Assembly (NCBI RefSeq): GCF_019977275.1
Contig: NZ_AP024650.1
Location: 1 to 64,000 of the forward strand
Source: Arthrobacter sp. StoSoilB19
Lineage (GTDB): Bacteria; Actinomycetota; Actinomycetes; Actinomycetales; Micrococcaceae
Length of the DNA stretch: 64,000 bases
Direction of reading: 5' to 3'
Shown: positions 30,353-38,303 of the stretch, piece by piece
Numbering within the stretch: the first letter of the stretch is position 1
How the letters are laid out: the number at the start of each line of letters is the position of its first letter
The notes under the pieces: generated by a model
The model's input: the letters and a program-made list of their open reading frames with translations, nothing else
What the model was told of the DNA's origin: nothing
Databases searched by the model: none
Program-made: the position numbers and the translations under genes

Positions 30353-30747
30353 GGTTCTTCTCCTTTCCCCCCGGTTCCGGGGCAGTAGTTGTTGCTGACC
30401 AGCACCTGCAGGGCGGTCCGGCACTGCGCGGCATGCCCGCCGGCAGCGGCCACTCCTACATCCGATACTACTGGGCACCCCTGCGAATGACCTTAATCCA
30501 CAACGGCCGGGCGCCGGCAAAAGTTCAGATCTGTGACTGGTCCGGTCCCAACCCGCGCAAACCGGCGGCGGCTCCGGCCCTCCGTCTCCGGCCGGTGAGG
30601 CCCCTCTGTTATGCCGCCTTTAAGGGCATGGGGAAAGGGTGCCGGCGGCCAATTGGTAATTTGCGGCATCTGTCCGTTATGCTTGATCTCGCTGCTTTTA
30701 CGAGGCGCGGAAACGGGAAACCGGACCGGCTGAGTGGAAGAAGTTGC
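30353..30747. other. Gene-free region between fhaA and tRNA-Leu
   Basis: This should hold the divergent promoters of the kinase operon (minus) and the tRNA (plus). On the minus strand a TAGTAT (complement around 30471-30476) could be a -10 element, but no good -35 accompanies it. On the plus strand TATGCT (30678-30683) lies some 65 bases before the tRNA, with a poor -35. I see no gene and no strong repeat. Confidence 0.4.
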
Positions 30748-30830
30748 GCGCGAGTGGCGGAACGGCAGACGCGCTGGCTTCAGGTGCCAGTGTCCGAAAG
30801 GGCGTGGGGGTTCAAATCCCCCCTCGCGCA
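30748..30830 (+). tRNA. tRNA-Leu (CAG anticodon)
   Basis: The 83-base class II tRNA has a GCGCGAG/CTCGCGC acceptor stem. The anticodon loop TTCAGGT has CAG at 30781-30783, closed by CTGGC/GCCAG. A variable arm (TGTCCGAAAGGGCGT) and T arm GGGGGTTCAAATCCCCC follow. CCA is not encoded. Confidence 0.97.
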
Positions 30831-30838
30831 CGCAAAAT

Positions 30839-30880
30839 GCTAAGGGCCCCAATCACACGATTGGGGCCCTTAGCTATTTA
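30839..30880 (+). terminator. Intrinsic terminator after tRNA-Leu
   Basis: Perfect 16-bp stem (30839-30854 with 30859-30874) around ACAC, followed by TATTTA. Confidence 0.9.
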
Positions 30881-30908
30881 ACACCGGCCTGGGTCTGGAA
30901 ACGTCAGG

Positions 30909-30956
30909 GGCTTGTTCGCAGATCCGGCCCTCGAGGGCCTGGATCCGCGAACAGGC
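30909..30956. repeat. Long imperfect palindrome downstream of the GntR gene
   Basis: About 22-bp arms, reading GCTTGTTCGCAGATCC and, on the far side, the complement of GCCTGTTCGCGGATCC. They meet in the perfect 14-base palindrome GGCCCTCGAGGGCC, with one bulge and two mismatches. It abuts the GntR stop codon. No T-run follows on either strand, so it may be a transcript-end stabiliser rather than a classic terminator. Confidence 0.6.
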
Positions 30957-31691
30957 TTAGGACCCGGCGGTCCTGGCTGCGTCCTCCTGACTGGACGGGC
31001 GCGCCGACGCCTTGAACCGGCGTCGTGAGTTTGCCAGGTGGCAGCGCATGGCTGCCGCGGCCGCAGCCTCGTCACCATCTGCGATGGCGTCCCGGATGGA
31101 CCGGTGCTCCAGCACCACCTGGTCGAAATGGTCCCGGGCGTAGTGTTCGACGCCGGTCATCAGGCGGGTTCGCGGCATGGCGATCATGGTTTGCCCCAGC
31201 GCCGCCAGGCAATCTGAGTAATAGGGGTTGCCGGATGCCGCCGCCACAGCGCGGTGGAACTCGAAATCCGACTTCATGGCGTGGGCAGGGTGGCCTGCGC
31301 TTTCGGTGAAGGATTCCAGTGCGGCGCTGACGGCCCGCAACTGGCGGTCCGTGCGGTTCCGCGCCGCCAGTGCGGCGGCTTCGGCCTCCACTCCCATCCG
31401 GAATGCCAGCAGGTGCAGCCGGTCCTCCGTGGTGGCCACCGGGCGGCCACCCGGCACTGCCGGGGGCACGTCGGTGGGGGGAGTGAGGGCGAAGCTTCCC
31501 CGCCCCCGCTCGGTTTCGACAAGCCCTTCGGCCTGGAGCCGGGTGAGGGCGGCACGGACGACCGTGCGGCTGACGCCAAAGTCGTTGATGAGCGTGTTCT
31601 CGCTGGGCAGCTTCTCGCCCGGCTGGATCACGCCGTCGACGATGCGGTTGCGAAGGTCAGCGGCAAGGTACGCGGTGAGGTTCCGGCTCAT
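30957..31691 (-). CDS. GntR-family regulator, FadR/FCD type
   Basis: DNA-binding repressor or activator for the adjacent sugar-acid gene. The 244-residue protein has a winged helix (6-70, with SENTLINDFGVSRTVVRAAL) and an FCD ligand domain with candidate metal ligands Asp142, His146, His196 and His217. The start MSRNLTAYLA lies nine bases after the stop of the enolase-superfamily gene, so the two form an operon. A textbook FadR-type site lies in front of that operon at 32892-32902, which suggests autoregulation. The effector is probably the sugar acid or its product; that is inference. Confidence 0.92.
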   Translation of the reverse strand: MSRNLTAYLAADLRNRIVDGVIQPGEKLPSENTLINDFGVSRTVVRAALTRLQAEGLVETERGRGSFALTPPTDVPPAVPGGRPVATTEDRLHLLAFRMGVEAEAAALAARNRTDRQLRAVSAALESFTESAGHPAHAMKSDFEFHRAVAAASGNPYYSDCLAALGQTMIAMPRTRLMTGVEHYARDHFDQVVLEHRSIRDAIADGDEAAAAAAMRCHLANSRRRFKASARPSSQEDAARTAGS

Positions 31692-31700
31692 GGCTCAAGA

Positions 31701-32828
31701 TTACGCGCCGAACTCTACGCGCTCGGTGGTCCAGGCACGGGCCTGATCGCTGAGCGTGATGCCAAGGCCCGGGCGGTCCGGAACGATCATGCGGCCGTCT
31801 TTGGTTTCCAGCCGTTCATTGAACAGCGGGTCCAGCCAGTCGAAGTGCTCCACCCAGGGTTCACGGGGGTAGGCCGCCGCGAGGTGGAGGTGGATTTCCA
31901 TGGCGAAGTGCGGTGCCAGGCCCAGCCCGCGTTCGTCTGCGAGGGCGGCGAGGCGCAGGAACTGGGTGATGCCGCCCACGCGCGGGGCGTCGGGCTGGAT
32001 GATGTCGCAGCCATTGGCGGTGATCAAGCCCTTGTGCTCGGCCACGGACGCCAGCATCTCGCCGGTGGCAATGGGCGTGTCCAGGACCTGTGCCAGATGG
32101 GCATGGCCTTCGAAGTCGTAGGCGTCCAGGGGCTCCTCGATCCAGACCAGGTCGAATTCCTCGAGGCGGCGGCCCATCCGCAAGGCGGTGGCACGGTCCC
32201 ATTGCTGGTTTGCGTCCACCATGAGCGGCACGTCCCAGCCGATGTGTTCGCGGATCCCTGCCACGCGGCGGAGGTCTTCCTTGCTGTCGGGAAGGCCAAC
32301 CTTGATTTTGATGCCACCGATGCCTTCCTCGACGGACTGCGTGGCCCGGGCCTTAACTTCGTCCAGGGTGGCATTCAGGAAGCCGCCGGAGGTGTTGTAC
32401 GTCCGGACGGAGTCGCGGTATGAGCCCAGGAACTTCGCCAGCGGCAGGCCTGCGCGCTTGGCCTTGAGGTCGTACAAAGCAATGTCGACGGCGGCGAGAG
32501 CCTGGGTGGCGACGCCGGACCGGCCCACCGAGGCACCTGCCCACAGGAGCTTGGTGTAGATCTTCGCGATGTCGTTGGGGTCCTCGCCGATGAGGCCTTC
32601 GGCGACTTCCTTGGCGTGGGCGTACTGCGCCGGGCCGCCCGCGCGCTTGGAGTAGCTGAAGCCGATGCCGGAGTGGCCCAGCTCCGTGGTGATCTCCGCG
32701 AACAGGAAGACCACCTCGGTCATGGGCTTCTGCCGCCCGGTGAAGACCTTGGCGTCGCTGATGGGAACGGCGAGGGGAAGGCGGGCGGTGGACAGTTTGA
32801 CGTGCCGGATCAGATCAACGGTGCTCAT
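31701..32828 (-). CDS. Enolase-superfamily sugar-acid dehydratase (mandelate racemase subgroup)
   Basis: The 375-residue protein has the mandelate racemase layout: K174-x-K176 (GIKIKVG), metal ligands Asp205, Glu231 and Glu257 (DANQQW, IEEPL, TGEML), and His307 in APHFAMEIHLHL. The PHFAMEIHLHLAA run reminds me of L-talarate/galactarate dehydratases, so a hexarate dehydratase is my best guess; the substrate is not proven. The ATG at 32828 has AGGAGA seven bases upstream; an upstream frame adds 13 residues only. The GntR regulator follows in the same operon. Confidence 0.85.
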   Translation of the reverse strand: MSTVDLIRHVKLSTARLPLAVPISDAKVFTGRQKPMTEVVFLFAEITTELGHSGIGFSYSKRAGGPAQYAHAKEVAEGLIGEDPNDIAKIYTKLLWAGASVGRSGVATQALAAVDIALYDLKAKRAGLPLAKFLGSYRDSVRTYNTSGGFLNATLDEVKARATQSVEEGIGGIKIKVGLPDSKEDLRRVAGIREHIGWDVPLMVDANQQWDRATALRMGRRLEEFDLVWIEEPLDAYDFEGHAHLAQVLDTPIATGEMLASVAEHKGLITANGCDIIQPDAPRVGGITQFLRLAALADERGLGLAPHFAMEIHLHLAAAYPREPWVEHFDWLDPLFNERLETKDGRMIVPDRPGLGITLSDQARAWTTERVEFGA

Positions 32829-32873
32829 AAGTTCTCCTGGAGGCGGGATAGGGCTCCTTCGCCCCACCTGCTT

Positions 32874-32904
32874 AGGATATAAGTATCAGACTTGTATTAC
32901 AAGT
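32874..32904 (-). promoter_or_regulatory. Promoter and GntR operator for the enolase-superfamily/gntR operon
   Basis: On the minus strand, -35 TTGTAA (complement 32897-32902) and -10 TATCCT (complement 32874-32879) are 17 bases apart. The palindrome ACTTGTATTACAAGT (32890-32904) overlaps the -35. Its core TTGTATTACAA matches the FadR-subfamily consensus TNGTNNNACNA exactly, so binding would block RNA polymerase. Confidence 0.78.
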
Positions 32905-32982
32905 ACATCCGCCGGAGGTGTGGTGCGACACTCCCGGGCCGGAGCAGGAATAGTGGCGGACCGCTGCGCCGTTGTCGCAGGC

Positions 32983-33912
32983 ATGAAGGCAATTACCTAC
33001 AGCGAATACGGAAGCCCGGACGTCCTTGAATTGACCGAGAGGCCGATGCCGAAGGTGGGGCCGGGGATGGTCCTGGTCAAAGTGAAGGCAGCCTCGGTGA
33101 ACCCCGTGGACTGGAAGATCATGGCCGGTTACCTGGATGCGGCAATGGACCTGCAGTTTCCCGCGATCCCGGGATGGGACGTGGCGGGGGTCGTCGAGTC
33201 GGTGGGGATCGACGCCCGGGCGTTCCAGCCCGGTGACGAGGTCATTGCCTACGGCCGGAAAGACTATGTCCATGGCGGAAGTTTTGCCGAGTACATCGCA
33301 TTGCCGGAACGGCTGCTGGCCCGCAAGCCCGAGTCTCTGGGATGGAACGAATCGGCGGGGCTTCCGCTGGCCGGACTGACTGCTTACCAGGTCCTGAACC
33401 GCCTGGGCCTCGCGTCCGGTGAGACTGTCCTTATCCACGGTGGCGCCGGTGGAGTGGGGTCGCTGGGCATCCAGATTGCGGTGGCACTGGGTGCGAAGGT
33501 CATTGCAACGGCCTCCGAAAAGAACCATGAATTCCTCCGCTCCTTGGGGGCCGAGCCGGTTGCCTATGGGGAAGGACTCGTGGAGCGTGTTCGTGCATTG
33601 CGTCCCGCCGGCGTGGAGGTCGTTGCCGACTTCGCTGGAGGCAATCTTGAGGCGACGCTGGCCGTACTGGCTGAAGGGGGCAGGCATGCATCCATCGCCG
33701 ACAGCGAAGTGGAGGAGCACGGCGGCACCTGGATGTGGGTCAGTCCGGTGGGAGCAGACCTGCAGGAGCTCGCCGGGTTGGTGGACCGGAACAACATCAG
33801 GGTAGAGGTTGCCAAGGTTCTTCCGTTGGCTCAGTCCGCGGAGGCTTTCCGCCTGAACATGGAGGGCCATACCCGGGGCAAGATCGTGGTGGCCGTGGAC
33901 GGAGAAGCCTGA
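32983..33912 (+). CDS. Zinc-independent quinone oxidoreductase-like alcohol dehydrogenase
   Basis: NAD(P)H-dependent oxidoreductase of the medium-chain superfamily, quinone reductase (zeta-crystallin) type. The 309-residue protein has an N-terminal GroES-like domain (PGWDVAGVVESVG, 63-75) and a Rossmann fold with GGAGGVGS at 153-160. It lacks the cysteine cluster of structural zinc. The ATG at 32983 begins MKAITYSEYG; longer frames run into the divergent promoter region. It is followed by the convergent tetR gene. Substrate unknown. Confidence 0.88.
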   Translation: MKAITYSEYGSPDVLELTERPMPKVGPGMVLVKVKAASVNPVDWKIMAGYLDAAMDLQFPAIPGWDVAGVVESVGIDARAFQPGDEVIAYGRKDYVHGGSFAEYIALPERLLARKPESLGWNESAGLPLAGLTAYQVLNRLGLASGETVLIHGGAGGVGSLGIQIAVALGAKVIATASEKNHEFLRSLGAEPVAYGEGLVERVRALRPAGVEVVADFAGGNLEATLAVLAEGGRHASIADSEVEEHGGTWMWVSPVGADLQELAGLVDRNNIRVEVAKVLPLAQSAEAFRLNMEGHTRGKIVVAVDGEA

Positions 33913-33942
33913 TTCAGGGCTTTTGCGGCACGGCTGCCAGCG

Positions 33943-34656
33943 CTATGAACCGGATGTGGCGTCCTGTGTTCGCAGAGCCCCCAGCCCGGAGATCAGCGCA
34001 TCAAGCCCCAGGCTGAAGGCGGTGTCGGCAGGTCGGCCACGCTCCCGGCCGGCTGCCGAACTGCGCACCGCGGCGGAGAAGTTGGGGGTGGAGCCGGCCA
34101 TGGAGCCGGAATCGAAAATGTCCTCCGGAGCGGTGACGTCGTAAGCGGAGCCGAAGATGAAGGACTCCAGCGCCACGATGGCGGGGATGATGCGCTCCTG
34201 GGGGAAGCCGGCGTCGAGGAACCCCTTGCTCACGGTTTCGTACATGGCAAGGGTCTGCGGCGCGTCCGTCACGGGCAGGACGGCGATCACGGGAATCAGC
34301 GGTGTGTGCTCGGCGAAGACATCCCGGTAGCTCCACGCCCAGGTCCGGACGGCGTCCTCCCAGCTCCCGCCGCCGAAACCCGTAACGTCCACCAGGGACA
34401 TCAGGTGGTCCTCCACCAGCAGCAGGACGTCCTGCTTTGATGCCACATGGTTGTAGAGGGCGGAGGGAGCGACGTCCAGCACCTTTGCCAGGGCGGCCAT
34501 GGTCAGCCCGTCATATCCCTTGCGGCTGATCAGTTCCAGTGCGGCTTCGGTAATTCCGGACTTGGCCAGCACGGCCGCAGACGGCCTGCCTGCCCGCCTC
34601 CTTTGTGCTCCGCCGTTGCTGGTGGAGCGTCCCTGTGCGGCTGATACTGCCGGCAT
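33943..34656 (-). CDS. TetR-family regulator, probable polyamine-catabolism repressor
   Basis: The 237-residue protein has an N-terminal helix-turn-helix at 51-75 (LTMAALAKVLDVAPSALYNHVASKQ) and a C-terminal ligand domain (TetR_C type). The ATG at 34656, after GAAAGGG, gives this length; an upstream start would add 21 residues. It is divergent from puo. The palindrome 34735-34755 between them is repeated before the agmatine deiminase operon, so I infer that this protein represses puo, itself and that distant operon, with putrescine or agmatine as a possible inducer. Confidence 0.9.
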   Translation of the reverse strand: MPAVSAAQGRSTSNGGAQRRRAGRPSAAVLAKSGITEAALELISRKGYDGLTMAALAKVLDVAPSALYNHVASKQDVLLLVEDHLMSLVDVTGFGGGSWEDAVRTWAWSYRDVFAEHTPLIPVIAVLPVTDAPQTLAMYETVSKGFLDAGFPQERIIPAIVALESFIFGSAYDVTAPEDIFDSGSMAGSTPNFSAAVRSSAAGRERGRPADTAFSLGLDALISGLGALRTQDATSGS

Positions 34657-34734
34657 TGCTGCCCTTTCGTCGATGTCCCCTGCATTATTCCACCCGGCAC
34701 TTCCCCTCCCGGCAGGCACCCGCTATAGTTCTCA

Positions 34735-34755
34735 TAAATGAATGGCATTCATTTA
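34735..34755. promoter_or_regulatory. Palindromic operator, copy 1 (tetR/puo)
   Basis: A perfect 21-base palindrome: TAAATGAATG, a central G, then the exact complement. A -10-like TATAGT (34724-34729) lies just upstream on the plus strand, so bound repressor would sit at the puo transcription start. Copy 2 is at 50276-50296. Confidence 0.85.
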
Positions 34756-34791
34756 GTGGTCCCCGTCACTAAGGGGCCCAGAGAGGACATC

Positions 34792-36183
34792 ATGCTGAAC
34801 CTGAACCGCGACGTCGTGGTCGTCGGAGCCGGGCCGTCCGGACTCACCGCCGCCCGCGAACTGAAAAAGGCCGGCCTCACGGTCGCCGTGCTCGAGGCCC
34901 GTGACCGCGTGGGCGGCCGCACCTGGACCGACACGGTGGACGGTGCCATGCTCGAAATCGGCGGCCAGTGGGTTTCCCCGGACCAGACCGTACTCCTGGA
35001 CCTGCTCCAGGAGCTGAACCTGGAAACGTACCCGCGCTACCGCGAAGGGGAGTCCATCTACATCGGCGCGGACGGCGCACCCGTGCGCTATACGGGTGAC
35101 ACGTTCCCGGTGGATCCGGACACCGCCGTCGAAATGGACCGCCTGGTGGCTCTGCTGGACGGCCTTGCGGCGGAAATCGGCCCCACAGAGCCCTGGGCGC
35201 ATCCCAAGGCGCGTGAACTGGACACCATTTCCTTCCATCACTGGCTCCGGCAGAACTCGGGCAACGAGGAAGCATGCAAGAACATTGGCCTCTTTATCGC
35301 CGGCGGCATGCTGACCAAGCCGGCCCACGCCTTCTCTGCCCTGCAGGCCGTCCTGATGGCAGCCTCCGCAGGTTCGTTCACCCACCTGACGGACGAGGAT
35401 TTCATCCTGGACCGCCGCGTGGTGGGCGGAATGCAGCAGGTCTCGCTGCTGCAGGCGCAGCAGCTGGGTGACGACGTAATCCTTAACTCCCCGGTGCGCA
35501 CCGTCAACTGGGAGCCGGATTCCGACGGCGGCCACCGGGTCACCGTTGAATCCGACCGGGCCACGGTCAACGCCCGGTTTGTGATCATGGCCGTACCGCC
35601 GAACCTCTACTCCCGCGTCTCCTTCAACCCGCCGCTGCCGCGCCGCCAGCACCAGATGCACCAGCACCAGTCCCTGGGCCTGGTGATCAAGGTGCACGCC
35701 GTCTACAGCACGCCCTTCTGGCGGGACAAGGGACTCTCCGGCACCTGCTTCGGGGCGGACGCCCTGGTCCAGGAGGTCTACGACAACACCAACCACGGCG
35801 ATCCGCGCGGCACCCTGGTGGGCTTCGTGTCGGATGAGAAGGCGGACGCCGTCTTCGAACTCAGCGCCGAAGAACGCCGGAAGGCCATCCTGGAATCGAT
35901 CGCCGGCTACCTTGGCGACGAGGCCCTGGCGCCGGAGGTCTACTACGAGTCCGACTGGGGCTCGGAGGAGTGGACCCGCGGCGCCTACGCCGCCAGCTAC
36001 GACCTGGGCGGACTGCACCGTTACGGCAAGGACCAGCATGCACCCGTGGGCCCCATCTACTGGTCATCGTCCGACCTTGCTGCCGAGGGCTACCAGCACG
36101 TGGACGGCGCGGTCCGCATGGGCCGGATTACCGCTGCACGCATCGCCGAGGTGGCAAAGGTGCCGGTGGCCGCCGGCTGGTAA
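34792..36183 (+). CDS. puo: Putrescine oxidase (FAD-dependent amine oxidase)
   Basis: Oxidises putrescine to 4-aminobutanal, ammonia and H2O2. The 463-residue protein begins with a Rossmann fold (GAGPSG at 12-17, Glu35 for FAD ribose, GGR at 41-43). It contains GQWVSPDQT, LFIAGGMLTKPAHAFSALQ, PPLPRRQHQMHQHQSLG and YYESDWGSEEWTRGAYA, all of which I recall closely from Rhodococcus and Micrococcus putrescine oxidases. The ATG at 34792 follows GAGAGGA; a frame starting inside the operator (34738) is unlikely. Transcription is divergent from tetR. Confidence 0.92.
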   Translation: MLNLNRDVVVVGAGPSGLTAARELKKAGLTVAVLEARDRVGGRTWTDTVDGAMLEIGGQWVSPDQTVLLDLLQELNLETYPRYREGESIYIGADGAPVRYTGDTFPVDPDTAVEMDRLVALLDGLAAEIGPTEPWAHPKARELDTISFHHWLRQNSGNEEACKNIGLFIAGGMLTKPAHAFSALQAVLMAASAGSFTHLTDEDFILDRRVVGGMQQVSLLQAQQLGDDVILNSPVRTVNWEPDSDGGHRVTVESDRATVNARFVIMAVPPNLYSRVSFNPPLPRRQHQMHQHQSLGLVIKVHAVYSTPFWRDKGLSGTCFGADALVQEVYDNTNHGDPRGTLVGFVSDEKADAVFELSAEERRKAILESIAGYLGDEALAPEVYYESDWGSEEWTRGAYAASYDLGGLHRYGKDQHAPVGPIYWSSSDLAAEGYQHVDGAVRMGRITAARIAEVAKVPVAAGW

Positions 36184-36200
36184 ATAAGCATGCTTACTAA
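36181..36200. promoter_or_regulatory. MarR-type operator upstream of the stress flavin protein gene
   Basis: TAAATAAGCATGCTTACTAA, with perfect core TAAGCATGCTTA at 36185-36196. It matches 18 of 20 positions of the ideal TTAGTAAGCA/TGCTTACTAA seen near marR, where the same 12-base core recurs at 42613-42624. It overlaps the puo stop codon and lies 50 bases before the next gene. Confidence 0.78.
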
Positions 36201-36249
36201 TAGGCTGGCGGCGGGGAGCGTCCCCGACTTTCGACGAACGAGGTGAGGC

Positions 36250-36732
36250 ATGACTGACGCCCAGAGCATCAGCAAGGTTACTGAGATCATCAACGATTCC
36301 AGGATCGGGATGGTCACCACCATCAACGAAGAAGGCGCCCTCGTCAGCCGGCCGCTGGCCGTCCAGGAGGTAAAGGACGACGGCGACATGTGGTTCTTCA
36401 CCGGCCTTGGCACTTCCCAGGTTGCGCATGTCCGGGCTGATCCGCGCGTGAACGTCGCCTTTGGCAGGAAGACCGAATGGGTTTCCGTGGCCGGGACCGC
36501 CGAAGTGGTCACAGACCGGGCAAAAATCCGTGAACTGTGGAACCAGGCGGTTGAAGCCTGGTTCCCTGATGGCCCGGATACCCCCGAGGTGTGCCTGCTG
36601 CGCGTCGATTCGGATTCTGCCGAGTACTGGACCAGCCCCGGCGGCACGGCCGCCACGGTGCTGCAGTGGGTGAAGGCAAAGGTCACCAACAGCCGGATGA
36701 GTGTCGGTGAAAGCGGCACCGTGGAGCTGTAG
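36250..36732 (+). CDS. Pyridoxamine 5'-phosphate oxidase-fold protein (general stress protein 26 type)
   Basis: The 160-residue split-barrel flavin-binding protein has DSRIGMVTTINEEGALVSRPLAVQEV near the start and DMWFFTGLGTSQVAHVRADPRVNVAFGR in the core, typical of the YdaG/GSP26 class that binds FMN and is induced by stress in Bacillus. A true vitamin B6 oxidase role is unlikely because the C-terminal domain is missing. A MarR-type site lies upstream and an intrinsic terminator downstream, so it is a single-gene unit, probably in the MarR regulon. Confidence 0.88.
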   Translation: MTDAQSISKVTEIINDSRIGMVTTINEEGALVSRPLAVQEVKDDGDMWFFTGLGTSQVAHVRADPRVNVAFGRKTEWVSVAGTAEVVTDRAKIRELWNQAVEAWFPDGPDTPEVCLLRVDSDSAEYWTSPGGTAATVLQWVKAKVTNSRMSVGESGTVEL

Positions 36733-36758
36733 TTCCCGGGAGCGCCGGGTAAGCGAAC

Positions 36759-36792
36759 GGGGCGGAGCGGCTAGGGCTGCTCCGCCCCTTTC
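36759..36792 (+). terminator. Terminator between convergent genes
   Basis: 10-bp stem GGGGCGGAGC (36759-36768) with its complement (36779-36788), followed by TTTC. It overlaps the last codons of the convergent minus-strand gene. Confidence 0.7.
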
Positions 36793-37379
36793 AGTGCCTG
36801 CAAGACCGCCGGAAACAGTACGCCGTTCCTTCCCCAGACCGGATCCAGGATTTCCACGTACCAGGAGTCGGCCAGGAGCAGGGCCAGGGCATCATTGGTT
36901 TCCTCTGCCCAGTCCCGGATCTGTTCCTCCTCAACGGGGTTCTCGCTGGAGCCGAGCACGGTGGTGACTTCCGATCCGGCAAGGGTTACCGGGATGGCTG
37001 CACTGCTTGCCTCGCCCGGTGCATGTGCCACGGTCACCAGTTCGGTGCGGGTGGACAGCGCCAGCAGTTCACCGGCGGTGGCGGCGCTGCAGAATCCGGT
37101 GACGTACTCCCGTTGGGCCGCGGCCCCGTTACGGATGCCGGGCTGGGATTCCTTGGTGAACAACCCGTGACGGTTCAGCTCTGCCAAGTCTGTGGCGATG
37201 GGTTTGGTCTCGTCGTCGGAGCCCGGCGCAAAGTGTCCAGGCTGGTAAGAACTCCCGCCCTCCAGCCACCGGGCAGTCAGTTCGCCGGCCGCTTCCAGTG
37301 TGGTGGCCTGCCGCCAGACTCCGCGGTCCTCCAGCAGGCGGCCATACTGATCGTGGACAGGCAGTTCCTCAGGCTTCAT
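36771..37379 (-). CDS. Uncharacterised cytoplasmic protein (DUF6919-like)
   Basis: A 202-residue acidic protein with no signal peptide or membrane segment. Segments such as AAGELTARWLEGGSSYQPGH, LAELNRHGLFTKESQPG and the C-terminal LALLLADSWYVEILDPVWGR resemble my memory of the actinobacterial DUF6919 family; I am only moderately sure of that name. Biochemical function is unknown. It lies between two short convergent or independent units, so context gives no hint. Confidence 0.75.
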   Translation of the reverse strand: MKPEELPVHDQYGRLLEDRGVWRQATTLEAAGELTARWLEGGSSYQPGHFAPGSDDETKPIATDLAELNRHGLFTKESQPGIRNGAAAQREYVTGFCSAATAGELLALSTRTELVTVAHAPGEASSAAIPVTLAGSEVTTVLGSSENPVEEEQIRDWAEETNDALALLLADSWYVEILDPVWGRNGVLFPAVLQALKGAEQP

Positions 37380-37438
37380 CCTGGGATGCTACCGCCGGGC
37401 TCTCCGCTGATCCACCGCCGGCGACACAGCAGTTAACC

Positions 37439-38095
37439 TCAGGTGGCCTGCTCCGCAGGCAGCGCGGCCGGGATTCCCGCCGCCCGTTCCGCCGCTGCCA
37501 ATGACGCAGCCAGCCTTCCGACGGCGTCCGGGTAACCCTTGTGCGCGGCCGTCCGCAACTGGTCCGCCGTCCGCATCGCCTTGATCAGTGCCGACGTTTC
37601 GGGCAGCCGCACGTCAGTCAGTGCCGGGTAGTCGATGCTGTACGCCGGATCAAGTTCGTAGCGCCGCCACCGGACCATGAGCTCGTCGTGATGCGCGCTG
37701 GCGGCCTGGTGGGCCGAACGCTGCCGCCGCCCTTCCCGGCGGACGGTGCGCCAGGCCAGGAACCGGGGGCTGCCACGGTAGGCGGCGATGCCGGCAGCGG
37801 CAGCTGCCCCTGTCAACAGCAGTCCAGCCCACGGCGAGACCAGGGCGGGGATAATCAACGCGGGAAGGGCGACACAGGCACCCAGGAACAGGTCCCAAAA
37901 CAGCTGGTCCGGAGCCTCCGCTGCGCGGCCGGCCAGTGCGTTGCCGGCTGGTGCGCTGCCTCCGGAAGCCAAAGCCCGGCGTCGGACAACAAAGACCGTG
38001 GCGGCCACGCTGGCCACCAGCACGGGACCGCACAGCAGGACCGCCCACGCACCTTGAAGCAGCCCCTGCATCAGAGACTCCGCCACAACTGACAT
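37439..38095 (-). CDS. Uncharacterised membrane protein
   Basis: The 218-residue protein has a first membrane helix at about 14-37 (GAWAVLLCGPVLVASVAATVFVVRR), a second hydrophobic pair at about 66-105, then a basic Arg-rich turn (RTVRREGRRQRSAH) and a soluble helical C-terminal half. The ATG at 38095 follows GGAGGT five bases upstream, which excludes a start 20 residues earlier. No family recognised; the neighbours do not indicate a role. Confidence 0.75.
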   Translation of the reverse strand: MSVVAESLMQGLLQGAWAVLLCGPVLVASVAATVFVVRRRALASGGSAPAGNALAGRAAEAPDQLFWDLFLGACVALPALIIPALVSPWAGLLLTGAAAAAGIAAYRGSPRFLAWRTVRREGRRQRSAHQAASAHHDELMVRWRRYELDPAYSIDYPALTDVRLPETSALIKAMRTADQLRTAAHKGYPDAVGRLAASLAAAERAAGIPAALPAEQAT

Positions 38096-38205
38096 CCTGC
38101 ACCTCCAGCGCCCAGCCCCCGGCCGGAAGAGGCCGGGCTGGTCCTTCCATTGCACCGTCTCCCGGGCGCAGCGTCAATGGCGGAGAAGGCGTGCCACAAC
38201 CTCCC

Positions 38206-38239
38206 GGAGCAGCCGGAATAACCGGAGCGGCCGGAATAA
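38206..38239. repeat. 16-base direct repeat upstream of the flavin reductase-like gene
   Basis: GGAGCAGCCGGAATAA (38206-38221) and GGAGCGGCCGGAATAA (38224-38239) differ at one base, with an 18-base period, 65 bases before the next start codon. It could bind a regulator on successive helix faces. Confidence 0.55.
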
Positions 38240-38303
38240 AAGGACATGGGGATGCCTTCACCTGAGTTACAAAGGTGCCATCCGCAGGCCAAGGAGGAAG
38301 GCA

